Shown here piece by piece: positions 22,567-30,138 of a DNA stretch of 43,241 bases (positions are counted from its first letter, which is position 1; the number at the start of each line of letters is the position of its first letter). Below the pieces are notes generated by a model. The model saw nothing but the letters and a program-made list of their open reading frames with translations. It was not told where the DNA came from and made no database searches. The translations under genes and the position numbers were made by a program. The stretch spans positions 1-43,241 of the forward strand of contig JANOAR010000202.1 of assembly GCA_031411235.1 (NCBI GenBank). Reading direction: 5' to 3'. The DNA comes from JANOAR01 sp031411235. GTDB lineage: Bacteria; Verrucomicrobiota; Verrucomicrobiia; Verrucomicrobiales; Verrucomicrobiaceae.

Positions 22567-24033
22567 ATGAAACCCAATACTCGCAAACTCTTGACCGCAC
22601 TCGCGGCGGTCGCTCTCCTGCCCACGGGCGGACGGGCATCCAGCCACATGGATGCGCCACTTATCACACTCGATCCGGCGGCTAACACCACCGACGTCTA
22701 TGCCTTCGTCAGCTCGAAAAACCTGACCAAGTACCTCACCGTTGCGCTCTCGGTCTATCCTCACGAAGAGCCTGGTGTGGGGCCCAATCGCTATAACTTT
22801 GATCCCAACGTGCTTTACCGCATCCACGTCGCGACGGGCGCGAGCTTGCCCACAGCGACGAATCCCTCGCCTAAAACACCGGCCACGGCGATCTATGAGT
22901 TTAGCTTCAAGTCGTTGAGCAAGACCAAGGCGACTATCGCACAATCCTACATCGGCGTCGTCCGTGCGGTGGATGATGAGGCCCAAAACCTCACGCAGCA
23001 TTACTCGGTGCGTCGCGTCGGCCCCGGCACAGCGAGCACCTTGTTGTTTGCCGATTGCCTCGTGCCACCAAACAACCAAGGCCTCGTCACGCCACTCTAC
23101 AACCAGGGCGACGACGGTGAGAATAAAGCCAGAGAAGGCGTGGCGAGCTACGCCGCGCTCGATGCCTATACGAAGGCGACCAGCTATCGCAGTGTCGATG
23201 GTTATGAAGTCTTCGCCGGGCAGCGCGACGATGGATTCTATGGCGATGTGCAGAGCATCTTCGACCTCGACTTCAGCTTCGCTGGGGCGAACAAGCCCTT
23301 CGATAGCCAGGGTGGGTTCAACGTGCATACCATCGTGTTGAACATCCCCATCGAGCAACTTGGTGACGACCAGCAAATTGCTGGCGTATGGGCCACCACG
23401 AGCCGTCGCTCCACCTCAGTGCTGCGCTCCTCGGGCACTGCGATTGCAGGTGGATTTGTGCAAGTAGGTCGCCAGGGCAACCCACTATTCTGCGAGGCAT
23501 TCATCGCCATCGCCGACAAGGATAAGTACAACCGCAACGCCGTCACGACGGATAACGCGTCGTTCAAAAAGTATGCGCTCACTCCAGAGTTGGCCGCCAT
23601 ACTTGGTGCGCAGGCAGACCGCCAAATCAACCGCACTGACCTCGCGGGCATCTTCATCCCTGACGTCATCCGCGTCGATCTTAGCACTTCGGCTGCGCGG
23701 CTGGCGGGTGGGGCAAACTCGGGCGCTGTGGCTGATGATGCGGGCTTCCATCGCCTCAGTATTTTCGGCGGTGACACACTCGTCTCGAATATCCAGACGG
23801 GCTTCGGCGCTGGCGTTGTGCCTGGCGGCTGGCCCAATGGTCGGCGCTTCGGTGACGATGTGGTGGACATCGGCGTGATCGCCGTACTGAGCGATCTGCG
23901 CACCAGCCCACCGCAAATTTTTGGCGATGCGACGGCCAACATCGACCGCGTGATGAGCAATGACATTGGCTACAACAAAGTCTTCCCGTACGCCCCCACG
24001 CCGCAGAACGGACGCAACCATAGCCACCCCTAA
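22567..24033 (+). CDS. Secreted DUF4331 protein (first of tandem pair)
   Basis: 488 aa. A Sec signal (MKPNTRKLLTALAAVALLPT, cleavage near GRA-S at about 25) precedes the family's opening motif ASSHMDAPLITLDPAANTTD and VYAFVSSKN. Further conserved blocks are VYPHEEPGVGPNRYNF, PPNNQGL, VFAGQRDDGFYGDVQSIFDL, GRQGNPLFCEAF, DVIRVDLSTSAARLAGG and GWPNGRRFGDDVVDI. The last is typical of DUF4331. The domain's function is unknown, and the dense acidic and His residues near the N-terminus could bind a metal. It is about 75 percent identical by eye to the next gene, so the pair arose by tandem duplication. Confidence 0.92.
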   Translation: MKPNTRKLLTALAAVALLPTGGRASSHMDAPLITLDPAANTTDVYAFVSSKNLTKYLTVALSVYPHEEPGVGPNRYNFDPNVLYRIHVATGASLPTATNPSPKTPATAIYEFSFKSLSKTKATIAQSYIGVVRAVDDEAQNLTQHYSVRRVGPGTASTLLFADCLVPPNNQGLVTPLYNQGDDGENKAREGVASYAALDAYTKATSYRSVDGYEVFAGQRDDGFYGDVQSIFDLDFSFAGANKPFDSQGGFNVHTIVLNIPIEQLGDDQQIAGVWATTSRRSTSVLRSSGTAIAGGFVQVGRQGNPLFCEAFIAIADKDKYNRNAVTTDNASFKKYALTPELAAILGAQADRQINRTDLAGIFIPDVIRVDLSTSAARLAGGANSGAVADDAGFHRLSIFGGDTLVSNIQTGFGAGVVPGGWPNGRRFGDDVVDIGVIAVLSDLRTSPPQIFGDATANIDRVMSNDIGYNKVFPYAPTPQNGRNHSHP

Positions 24034-24071
24034 ACCACCGCCTGAACCTCTTCACCAAACCATTTAAAAAT

Positions 24072-25532
24072 ATGAAAACGACACTTCACAAAATCCTGGC
24101 ACTGCTGCTTGCAGCCTCGCTCCTGCCACATCAAAGCTACGCCTCCAGTCACATGGACGCGCCCTTCATCACGCTCGATCCAGCGGCTAACACCACGGAC
24201 GTGTATGCCTTCGTAAGCCAGCGGGCGGCGGTCAAATACCTCACCGTCGCGCTCGCCGTTTACCCGCACGAAGAGCCAGGCATCGGGCCGAATAAGTACA
24301 ACTTCGACGACAAGGTGCTCTATCGCCTGAAGGTCGGCACGGGCACCAGTCTGCCCTCGGCGACCAACCCCAATCCAAAGGTCGCACCGACGACATACGA
24401 GTTCAGCTTCCGCACCCTCTACAAGAACCGCAACACCATTGCGCAGTCTTACCTGGGCGTGATCAATGCGGTGGATGATGCGGCGCAGAACATCACACAG
24501 CATTACACAGTGAAGAAAATTGCGGCAGGCAAGACGACTGTGCTCTTTGCTGATGCGCTGGTGCCACCCAACAACCAGGGACTGACCACGCCAAAGTATA
24601 ACCAAGGCGACAGTGGCGAAAACCTGGCACGCGAAGGCGTCGATGCTGAGGCCAACCTTGATGCCTACACCAAGGCAACGGTGTTCGCCAATCCCGCTGG
24701 CTACCAAGTCTTCGCCGGGCAACGCGACGATGGATTCTATGCGGATGTGCAGAGCATCTTCGATCTCGACTTTAGCTTTGCTGGGGCCAATAAGCCCTTC
24801 GATAGCCAGGGCGGGTTCAACGTGCATACCATCGTGCTGAACATCCCCCTAACCGAACTCGGTGGTGACCAACAGGTTGCTGGCGTGTGGGCCGAGACGC
24901 TGCGCAAGTCCACCACGGTGCTGCGCAACACGACCGACACCGTCAGCGGTGCCTGGGTGCAAGTGGGCCGACAGGGCAATCCGTTGTTTTGCGAAGCACT
25001 CGTCGCGGGCCAAGACAAGGATAACTACAACCGCTCGCCCGTGGGTGAGGATGCGCTGCGCTACACCAAGTATGCCAAGGCACCTGAGCTGGCGACCATC
25101 CTCGGCGTCGCTCCGGATCGTCGCGTGAATCGCACGGATCTGGTGGGTATCTTCATCCCCGATGTGATCCGCGTGGATCTCTCCACCGCTGCGGCACGCC
25201 TCGCAGGCGGCTCAAACTCCGGCGCTGTGGCGGATGATGCGGGCTTCCATCGCCTCGGTATCTTCGGCGGCGACACGCTGACGAGCACGGTGCAGGCTGG
25301 CTTTGGTGGTGGCACACTACCTGGCGGCTGGCCCAATGGCCGACGCTTCGGTGATGACGTGGTGGACATCGCCGTCATCGCTGTCTTGAGCGATCTGCGC
25401 ACTAGCCCGCCACAAATCTTTGGCGATGCGACCGCTAATATTGACCGCGTGACGAGCAATGATGTCGGCTACAACAAAGTCTTCCCCTACGCTCCAACGC
25501 CGCAGAATGGCCGCAACCACAGCCACGACTAA
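24072..25532 (+). CDS. Secreted DUF4331 protein (second of tandem pair)
   Basis: 486 aa with a Sec signal (MKTTLHKILALLLAASLLPH) and the same architecture as its upstream neighbour: ASSHMDAPFITLDPAANTTD, VYPHEEPGIGPNKYNF, VFAGQRDDGFYADVQSIFDL, GRQGNPLFCEAL and GWPNGRRFGDDVVDI, ending QNGRNHSHD. The strongest differences are around residues 55-110 and 165-200. Third-position differences are frequent, so the duplication is not recent and both copies appear to be maintained. The gap to the upstream gene is 38 bp with no terminator, consistent with one transcript. Confidence 0.92.
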   Translation: MKTTLHKILALLLAASLLPHQSYASSHMDAPFITLDPAANTTDVYAFVSQRAAVKYLTVALAVYPHEEPGIGPNKYNFDDKVLYRLKVGTGTSLPSATNPNPKVAPTTYEFSFRTLYKNRNTIAQSYLGVINAVDDAAQNITQHYTVKKIAAGKTTVLFADALVPPNNQGLTTPKYNQGDSGENLAREGVDAEANLDAYTKATVFANPAGYQVFAGQRDDGFYADVQSIFDLDFSFAGANKPFDSQGGFNVHTIVLNIPLTELGGDQQVAGVWAETLRKSTTVLRNTTDTVSGAWVQVGRQGNPLFCEALVAGQDKDNYNRSPVGEDALRYTKYAKAPELATILGVAPDRRVNRTDLVGIFIPDVIRVDLSTAAARLAGGSNSGAVADDAGFHRLGIFGGDTLTSTVQAGFGGGTLPGGWPNGRRFGDDVVDIAVIAVLSDLRTSPPQIFGDATANIDRVTSNDVGYNKVFPYAPTPQNGRNHSHD

Positions 25533-25553
25533 CCTGCCATTCGTTGTTCCACT

Positions 25554-25588
25554 GCCCGGCAGTATCGCCCCCAAACCTACTGCCGGGC
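25554..25588 (+). promoter_or_regulatory. Perfect 11-bp hairpin between DUF4331 and the anti-sigma-like gene
   Basis: GCCCGGCAGTA (25554-25564) and its exact complement (25578-25588) with a 13-nt loop, 16 nt before the next ATG. No T run follows, so it is not a classical terminator. It could protect the upstream mRNA 3' end or lower expression of the sigma-factor genes relative to the structural genes. Confidence 0.5.
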
Positions 25589-25604
25589 CAATGCTCTAAA
25601 CTCC

Positions 25605-25883
25605 ATGCAAACCACCACTCTTGATCAGTCCCAGCGCGAACAGGCGGCTGACTATGTGCTCAATCAATTGGACGACGCCGAGTTGGCCGCCATTGAGCAA
25701 GGGATCAAGACTGATGCGATGCTGCGGCTAGCGGTGCAGGAGTTATCGGATGCGGCAGCGGCCATCGCATACACGTCACGGCAAGTGTTACCACCAGCGC
25801 TGGCGGGGCTGAAAGTTCAAACAGCAGAGATTACTGAAAAAGTTGCATCCAAGCCAGACTCAGGCACGGATAACCTTGAGTGA
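25605..25883 (+). CDS. Soluble anti-sigma-domain-like protein
   Basis: 92 aa. Residues about 10-80 (QREQAADYVLNQLDDAELAA, then DAMLRLAVQELSDAAAAIAY) resemble the N-terminus of the membrane anti-sigma factor encoded at 26498 (SREDEAAAYVFGQMDAAERI, then SLQALVDDLNFTASALAL). Spacing is the same, and both end near P-A-L/M. No cysteine zinc motif and no membrane segment. It precedes the ECF sigma gene by 36 bp. I infer a free second anti-sigma domain, or an antagonist of the membrane one. It could also be a decayed anti-sigma factor that lost its membrane part. Confidence 0.6.
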   Translation: MQTTTLDQSQREQAADYVLNQLDDAELAAIEQGIKTDAMLRLAVQELSDAAAAIAYTSRQVLPPALAGLKVQTAEITEKVASKPDSGTDNLE

Positions 25884-25919
25884 TCACGCTGACCTGCTAC
25901 CCCATGACACTGCTAAACC

Positions 25920-26501
25920 ATGTCTGACCGAGAGAACAACACCCAAGCCGACAATGCACTGCTCCTGCGAGTGGCGATGGGCGATCAGACTGCGTTCGCG
26001 CAATTTTATGATCGAGTATCGGGGCCACTATACAGCATGGCGCTGCGCATGTTGGGCAATGAGCACGAGGCGCAGGATGCTTTACAGGAAGGCATGGAGC
26101 ATCTGTGGCGCAAGGCTCCTAGCTTCGACAGCACACGCGCCGCAGCTTTCACCTGGGCGGTGATGCTGTTCCGCTCGCGCCTTGTGGATCGTGTGCGACG
26201 CGGGGCGACACAGTCGCGGGTGATCGAGCAAGTCATCGCGCAGACCGATCCCGAGCAGCATGACGATGCCACTGCGGTGCAAGCGCTGGCACGCCATGAG
26301 GACTGCCACATCGTGCGCCGAGTCATGGCGACACTGAAAGACGAACAACAAACCCTGCTGCGCCATGCCTTCTTCACCGGTTGGACGCAGCAAGAGATCG
26401 CCGATAATACCGGCAAACCTCTAGGCACCGTGAAGACAGTCATACGGCGGGCGCTACTAGAACTGCGCGACCGCCTCACCCAGGAGGGATACGAACCATG
26501 A
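25920..26501 (+). CDS. ECF-type RNA polymerase sigma factor
   Basis: 193 aa. Region 2 lies at about 12-85 (LLLRVAMGDQTAFAQFYDRV, then DALQEGMEHLWRKA, the -10 and core-binding part). Region 4 lies at about 130-190, with the helix-turn-helix GWTQQEIADNTGKPLGTVKT. No extra C-terminal domain. The layout with an RskA-like anti-sigma downstream resembles the SigK/RskA group. The stop overlaps the anti-sigma ATG (ATGA), so the two are translationally coupled. Likely targets include its own operon and the DUF4331 genes upstream, but I found no clear shared promoter motif to prove it. Confidence 0.93.
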   Translation: MSDRENNTQADNALLLRVAMGDQTAFAQFYDRVSGPLYSMALRMLGNEHEAQDALQEGMEHLWRKAPSFDSTRAAAFTWAVMLFRSRLVDRVRRGATQSRVIEQVIAQTDPEQHDDATAVQALARHEDCHIVRRVMATLKDEQQTLLRHAFFTGWTQQEIADNTGKPLGTVKTVIRRALLELRDRLTQEGYEP

Positions 26502-27511
26502 ACACCAACGCACCTCACTCGCGAGAAGACGAGGCCGCAGCTTATGTGTTCGGCCAGATGGATGCTGCCGAACGCATCACTTTCGTCAAAGCCATGAACC
26601 AAGACGTGTCGCTACAAGCCCTCGTCGATGACTTGAATTTTACGGCTTCCGCCTTGGCTCTGGATGGCCCGCAAGCGGTCGCTCCAGCCATGGTGCGCGA
26701 GCGCTTACTGGCCAGTGTGGCGACCATCACCCAGGATGGTGCCCAGCGTCCGTCACAGGGAGTGGCGGCAAATCCGCAGCGTCGAACAGCGGCGCTCGGC
26801 TGGGCTGCTGCGGCTGGGTTTGCCATCGTCAGTGGTGTGCTCTGGAATGATCTACGTGGCATTCGCGATACCAATAAGATCGTGATGATGAAAGCCACTG
26901 AGGCAGAAGCACGGGCCACAACCCTGGAGAAGCGCGTGGATGAAGTGATCGCTCGCGATGAGGCTCTGAGCAACAAGCTGATTCAAAGCACGGCTGCCAA
27001 TGCAACGCTCCAGCAAAGTGTGGCCACCGCCATTGCCGCGAATGAGACCCTCCAAAAAGAACTCACTCAACGAGCAAAGATCGCAGATGACCTCAAAGTA
27101 GAACTCGTCCAGCGCTCGAAGATCGCAGACGGCCTTAAGGTTGAATTGGCGAAGCTGACGAAGGCCAATGACAGCGCGAAAATGCAGATCGCGATGCTGC
27201 AATCCACGGTGAAGGAATATAAACAAGGCGTGGCCGTGGTCGTCTGGAACAGCGAGACGCAGGAAGGCATCCTGAAGCTCGAAAAGATGCCTCCCGTGGA
27301 GACAGGCAAGGACTACCAGCTCTGGGTCGTCGATCCGTCGAAGAAGACACCTGTGAATGCAGGCGTGGTGCGCGTGGATGAAAAGGGCTTCGCCAAGGTG
27401 GACTTCAAGCCCACGCTGGACATCCAGCAGGCGGACAAGTTTGCGCTTAGCGTAGAGAAAGTGGGCGGCGTGGCCGAGAACGAAGGGCCGATCATTTTGC
27501 TGAGTCCGTAG
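26498..27511 (+). CDS. Membrane anti-sigma factor with RskA-like outer domain
   Basis: 337 aa. The cytoplasmic sigma-binding domain is at about 1-85. One transmembrane helix follows at about 97-117 (TAALGWAAAAGFAIVSGVLW). Next is a long periplasmic coiled coil at about 125-240, with near-repeats of RAKIADDLKVELVQ / RSKIADGLKVELAK. The C-terminal anti-sigma-K (RskA) type beta domain is at about 245-337: VAVVVWNSETQEGILKLEKM, YQLWVVDPSKKTPVNAGVV and ending GPIILLSP. It should hold the ECF factor at the membrane until an envelope signal leads to its proteolysis. The coiled coil between membrane and sensor is longer than in RskA itself. Confidence 0.9.
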   Translation: MNTNAPHSREDEAAAYVFGQMDAAERITFVKAMNQDVSLQALVDDLNFTASALALDGPQAVAPAMVRERLLASVATITQDGAQRPSQGVAANPQRRTAALGWAAAAGFAIVSGVLWNDLRGIRDTNKIVMMKATEAEARATTLEKRVDEVIARDEALSNKLIQSTAANATLQQSVATAIAANETLQKELTQRAKIADDLKVELVQRSKIADGLKVELAKLTKANDSAKMQIAMLQSTVKEYKQGVAVVVWNSETQEGILKLEKMPPVETGKDYQLWVVDPSKKTPVNAGVVRVDEKGFAKVDFKPTLDIQQADKFALSVEKVGGVAENEGPIILLSP

Positions 27512-27652
27512 GGTGCTCATACAACTCTAACGTTTCATAAGCGCCCAGCGGATTGGCGGAGGCAGGGTCTTCTAAACCTTTGGTGTTACGGCATTCGCAT
27601 TTAAAGCCTCTGTCACTTTCGGTGAGGGCAGCTTACCCTTTTCTATGTTTTG

Positions 27653-29056
27653 TTATCCCGTGTAGCCAAAGAAGCGTCGTTTGGCGATCAAGTCGGCGAT
27701 GTCTTTGGGCACCATATCCTTCCACGCCTCATTGCCGGACGCGATTTTTTTCAAAACATCGCGGGAGAAGATGCTGAGGTAGTCGGGGTTGAAATTGTCC
27801 AGCCCTACAAAGCTGCCGCGATCCGCCAAGTAGCCATAGAGCTTGCGTAGTTCGGGGGCGACTTCCAGGTTTTCAATGGTCTTCAGCGCCCCTGATTCGG
27901 CATTTTTGAGCGGGTAAACGTAGAGCTTGAGGTCATTTTTAAAGAGCCTGCCAAAGGACTCCAGGATGCCGCCCGGAAGCTGCGTGTAATACTTCTCCTC
28001 GAACAGCTCGATCAAGCTCGGCACACCCAGCACGATGCCCACGCGCTCCTTCGTCCGCCAGGAGAGGTAGGCAGCGAGGCGGTAGTACTCGAAGTAGTCC
28101 GAGATCAGCACCGTCATGCCGCAGGCCGCGAGTAGATCGGCCCGCGCGAGGAAGTCGCGGCGATCCACATCCTTGCCACCGTTGAGCAAGTTGGTCATGG
28201 TCAGTTCGAAGATCGGCAGCACCTGTTTTCCAGCGACGGCGGGATCAGCGCTGAATTTTTCCTGCGCACAGTGCAGCATGTCGAAGTTCACATGCGTGGG
28301 CGGGCGGAAGCTACCGCGCTCGACGAGCACGGCCTTTTTGTAGAGCACCTCAGAGGGTTGCAAAACCTCGCGATTGGCCCCGAACATCGCCGCGCCGCTG
28401 AGCCCAAGCTGCACGAGCTTGAGGCTGATCAAGCGATTGTCCACAGCACGGAATTCGATGCCTTTGAACTCGATCACGTCGATCTCGATGCGTCCTGTGG
28501 TCAGCTTATCCAGCAGGCTTTCCACCAGATGCTCTGGCTCGTGGTGCAGGAAGAAGGCACCGAACAGCAAGTTCACCCCGACGACGCCCAGCGCCTCCTG
28601 TTGCAGCGAGGCCTCGGTGTCCAGCATTCGCACATGGATCAGTATCTGGCTTGGCTCATCATGCGGGCGAGACTGGAATTTTACCCCCATCCAGCCATGG
28701 CATTCGTTGCCCCCCATGAAGCTGCGGGCGACCACCGTGTCGGCAAAGGCAAAGAAGGCGGTGTGATCTCCGCGCTTCTCGCTGAGGCGCTCTACATTGA
28801 GTTGGAACTCACGATCCAGCATCGCCTGCAAGCGACTGCGAGAGACGTAGCGGTCGCTGCTGCCATAGATCGCATCGCTCACCGTCATGTCGTAGGCCGA
28901 GATGCTCTTTGCCACGGTGCCCGCTGCGGCTCCGACGCGGAAAAACCAGCGCACCACCTCTTGCCCTGCGCCGATCTCTGCCAGCGTCCCATACCAGCGG
29001 GGGTCGAGGTTGATCTTCAGCGCCTTGTGATGCGTATCCAGTTCTGCTTCTTTCAT
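27653..29056 (-). CDS. Conserved protein of unknown function
   Basis: 467 aa from the ATG at 29054-29056, chosen because AGGAGAGG, one of few clear Shine-Dalgarno sequences here, lies 5-12 nt upstream. Conserved-looking blocks are NLDPRWYGTLAEIGAGQEVV, SAYDMTVSDAIYGSSDRYV, ERLSEKRGDHTAFFAFADTV, NECHGWMGVKFQ, ILIHVRMLD, EALGVVGVNLLFGAFF and FLARADLLAACGMTVLISDY. I recall close relatives in Bacteroidota and cyanobacteria, some carrying inconsistent names (TonB receptor, nucleotidyltransferase). No signal peptide, no membrane segment and no recognised catalytic motif, so I assign no function. It is a cytoplasmic protein with no obvious operon partner, and it diverges from the DUF167 gene. Confidence 0.75.
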   Translation of the reverse strand: MKEAELDTHHKALKINLDPRWYGTLAEIGAGQEVVRWFFRVGAAAGTVAKSISAYDMTVSDAIYGSSDRYVSRSRLQAMLDREFQLNVERLSEKRGDHTAFFAFADTVVARSFMGGNECHGWMGVKFQSRPHDEPSQILIHVRMLDTEASLQQEALGVVGVNLLFGAFFLHHEPEHLVESLLDKLTTGRIEIDVIEFKGIEFRAVDNRLISLKLVQLGLSGAAMFGANREVLQPSEVLYKKAVLVERGSFRPPTHVNFDMLHCAQEKFSADPAVAGKQVLPIFELTMTNLLNGGKDVDRRDFLARADLLAACGMTVLISDYFEYYRLAAYLSWRTKERVGIVLGVPSLIELFEEKYYTQLPGGILESFGRLFKNDLKLYVYPLKNAESGALKTIENLEVAPELRKLYGYLADRGSFVGLDNFNPDYLSIFSRDVLKKIASGNEAWKDMVPKDIADLIAKRRFFGYTG

Positions 29057-29163
29057 GTCGCCTCTCCTTAGCAATTACTGGGCCACCCTGCCAGGGATGA
29101 CTGCGCTTTGCTAGGCAATGGCAACTTGACTTGGATTCATCCTGCACCAGCGCTGGTGGATTC

Positions 29164-29442
29164 ATGTCATCCCCCACTTCCAGCCTCTCCTGCCGCGTCA
29201 CTCCGAATGCCAAGCGCTCGGAATTCACTGGGTGGACGATGGATGAAAAGGGGCGTCCTGTGCTGTTGATTAAGCTTCACGCGCCACCTCTGGATGGGAA
29301 GGCGAATGATGAGTTGCTGCGCTTTCTCGCTGAAAAGCTTGGCTGCTCGAAAAGCCTAGTCGTGCTAGAGCGCGGCGCGGCCAGTCGGCTGAAGGTGGTG
29401 AGCCTGCCCAGCGAGGCTATGGAATTACTGCCGAAGCGCTAG
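29164..29442 (+). CDS. DUF167/YggU-family protein
   Basis: 92 aa from the ATG at 29164; a start 33 bp earlier is possible. Family pattern: LSCRVTPNAKRSEF, LLIKLHAPPLDGKANDELLR, FLAEKLGCSKSLVVLERG and SRLKVV. The P-P-x-D-G-K-A-N core is diagnostic of the small alpha/beta YggU fold. Its role is not established; members are often encoded next to cell-division or YggT genes, which is not the case here. It converges on the pseudopilin gene 24 bp away. Confidence 0.9.
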   Translation: MSSPTSSLSCRVTPNAKRSEFTGWTMDEKGRPVLLIKLHAPPLDGKANDELLRFLAEKLGCSKSLVVLERGAASRLKVVSLPSEAMELLPKR

Positions 29443-29466
29443 CGTGGGAAGGGGGGAGCCTTTGTT

Positions 29467-30108
29467 CTACCAGTTCTTGATCCACTTAGCGCTTTGCTCG
29501 CCACGTTTGGTATTCAAGTCCACGCGTTGTGTGTTGCTCTCATCTTCACCAAAAGACCAGAGGTCGTAGGTGTTGTTGATGCTGACGCTTGCAGCCGGGG
29601 CCGCCCCAGGGCGAGTTGCTACTGGCCCTTTGGTGTATTGGAAGGGGTGCCCATAACCATCCACGACGATGTAGCCGTTGCTGGTGCGCTTCCAGAGTTC
29701 CCTGGGCATTTCGTTCATTTTCATCTCACCGACTTCCGCAGTAGTCCACTGGCCATCGGAGGGTTTGGTGCCGCCAGCAGCTGTTTTGATTTCATCGGAG
29801 CCATCACCCGAGAGGGCTTGGTAGAGCATCAGGGCTCCACCTGTCGGATAATTTTTACCATTGAATTCCGCCATCTGAATGGAGTCGTCGGGCTCTGGGT
29901 ATTCACCGTTGTCGGTGAAGTAACGTTCGAGTCCGCCCTCAATGGCGGTCTTGAAGCTCATGGTCAGGTTGCGCTTGGCAGCGTTGTTGGCATACCTGAA
30001 ACCCATGAGGGTAAAGGCGGCGAGCATGGCCATGATGGCGATGACGACCATCAGTTCGATGAGGGTGAATCCTCTGGCTGAGCGAGGGGCGATGGAGGGC
30101 GTTTTCAT
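29467..30108 (-). CDS. gspG: Type II secretion/type IV pilus major pseudopilin (GspG-like)
   Basis: 213 aa. Type III prepilin signal: a 13-residue leader ending in Gly13, then FTLIELMVVIAIMAMLAAFT with the essential Glu at mature position 5. After the hydrophobic stalk helix comes a globular domain larger than that of canonical GspG (about 140 aa), with PRELWKRTSNGYIVVDGYGH as in the family's C-terminal loop region. It is the last gene of the minus-strand secretion operon, 30 bp after gspF. It would assemble into the pseudopilus after cleavage by a prepilin peptidase that is not in this window. Confidence 0.88.
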   Translation of the reverse strand: MKTPSIAPRSARGFTLIELMVVIAIMAMLAAFTLMGFRYANNAAKRNLTMSFKTAIEGGLERYFTDNGEYPEPDDSIQMAEFNGKNYPTGGALMLYQALSGDGSDEIKTAAGGTKPSDGQWTTAEVGEMKMNEMPRELWKRTSNGYIVVDGYGHPFQYTKGPVATRPGAAPAASVSINNTYDLWSFGEDESNTQRVDLNTKRGEQSAKWIKNW

Positions 30109-30138
30109 GGTAATACTCGACGTGGAGTGGGGTGAAAA

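Noticed and set aside
27564..27580. Functional tRNA-Arg(UCU)
   Set aside because: Only the anticodon arm pairs properly; D-stem, T-arm and 3' acceptor strand are absent, so no tRNA gene is called.
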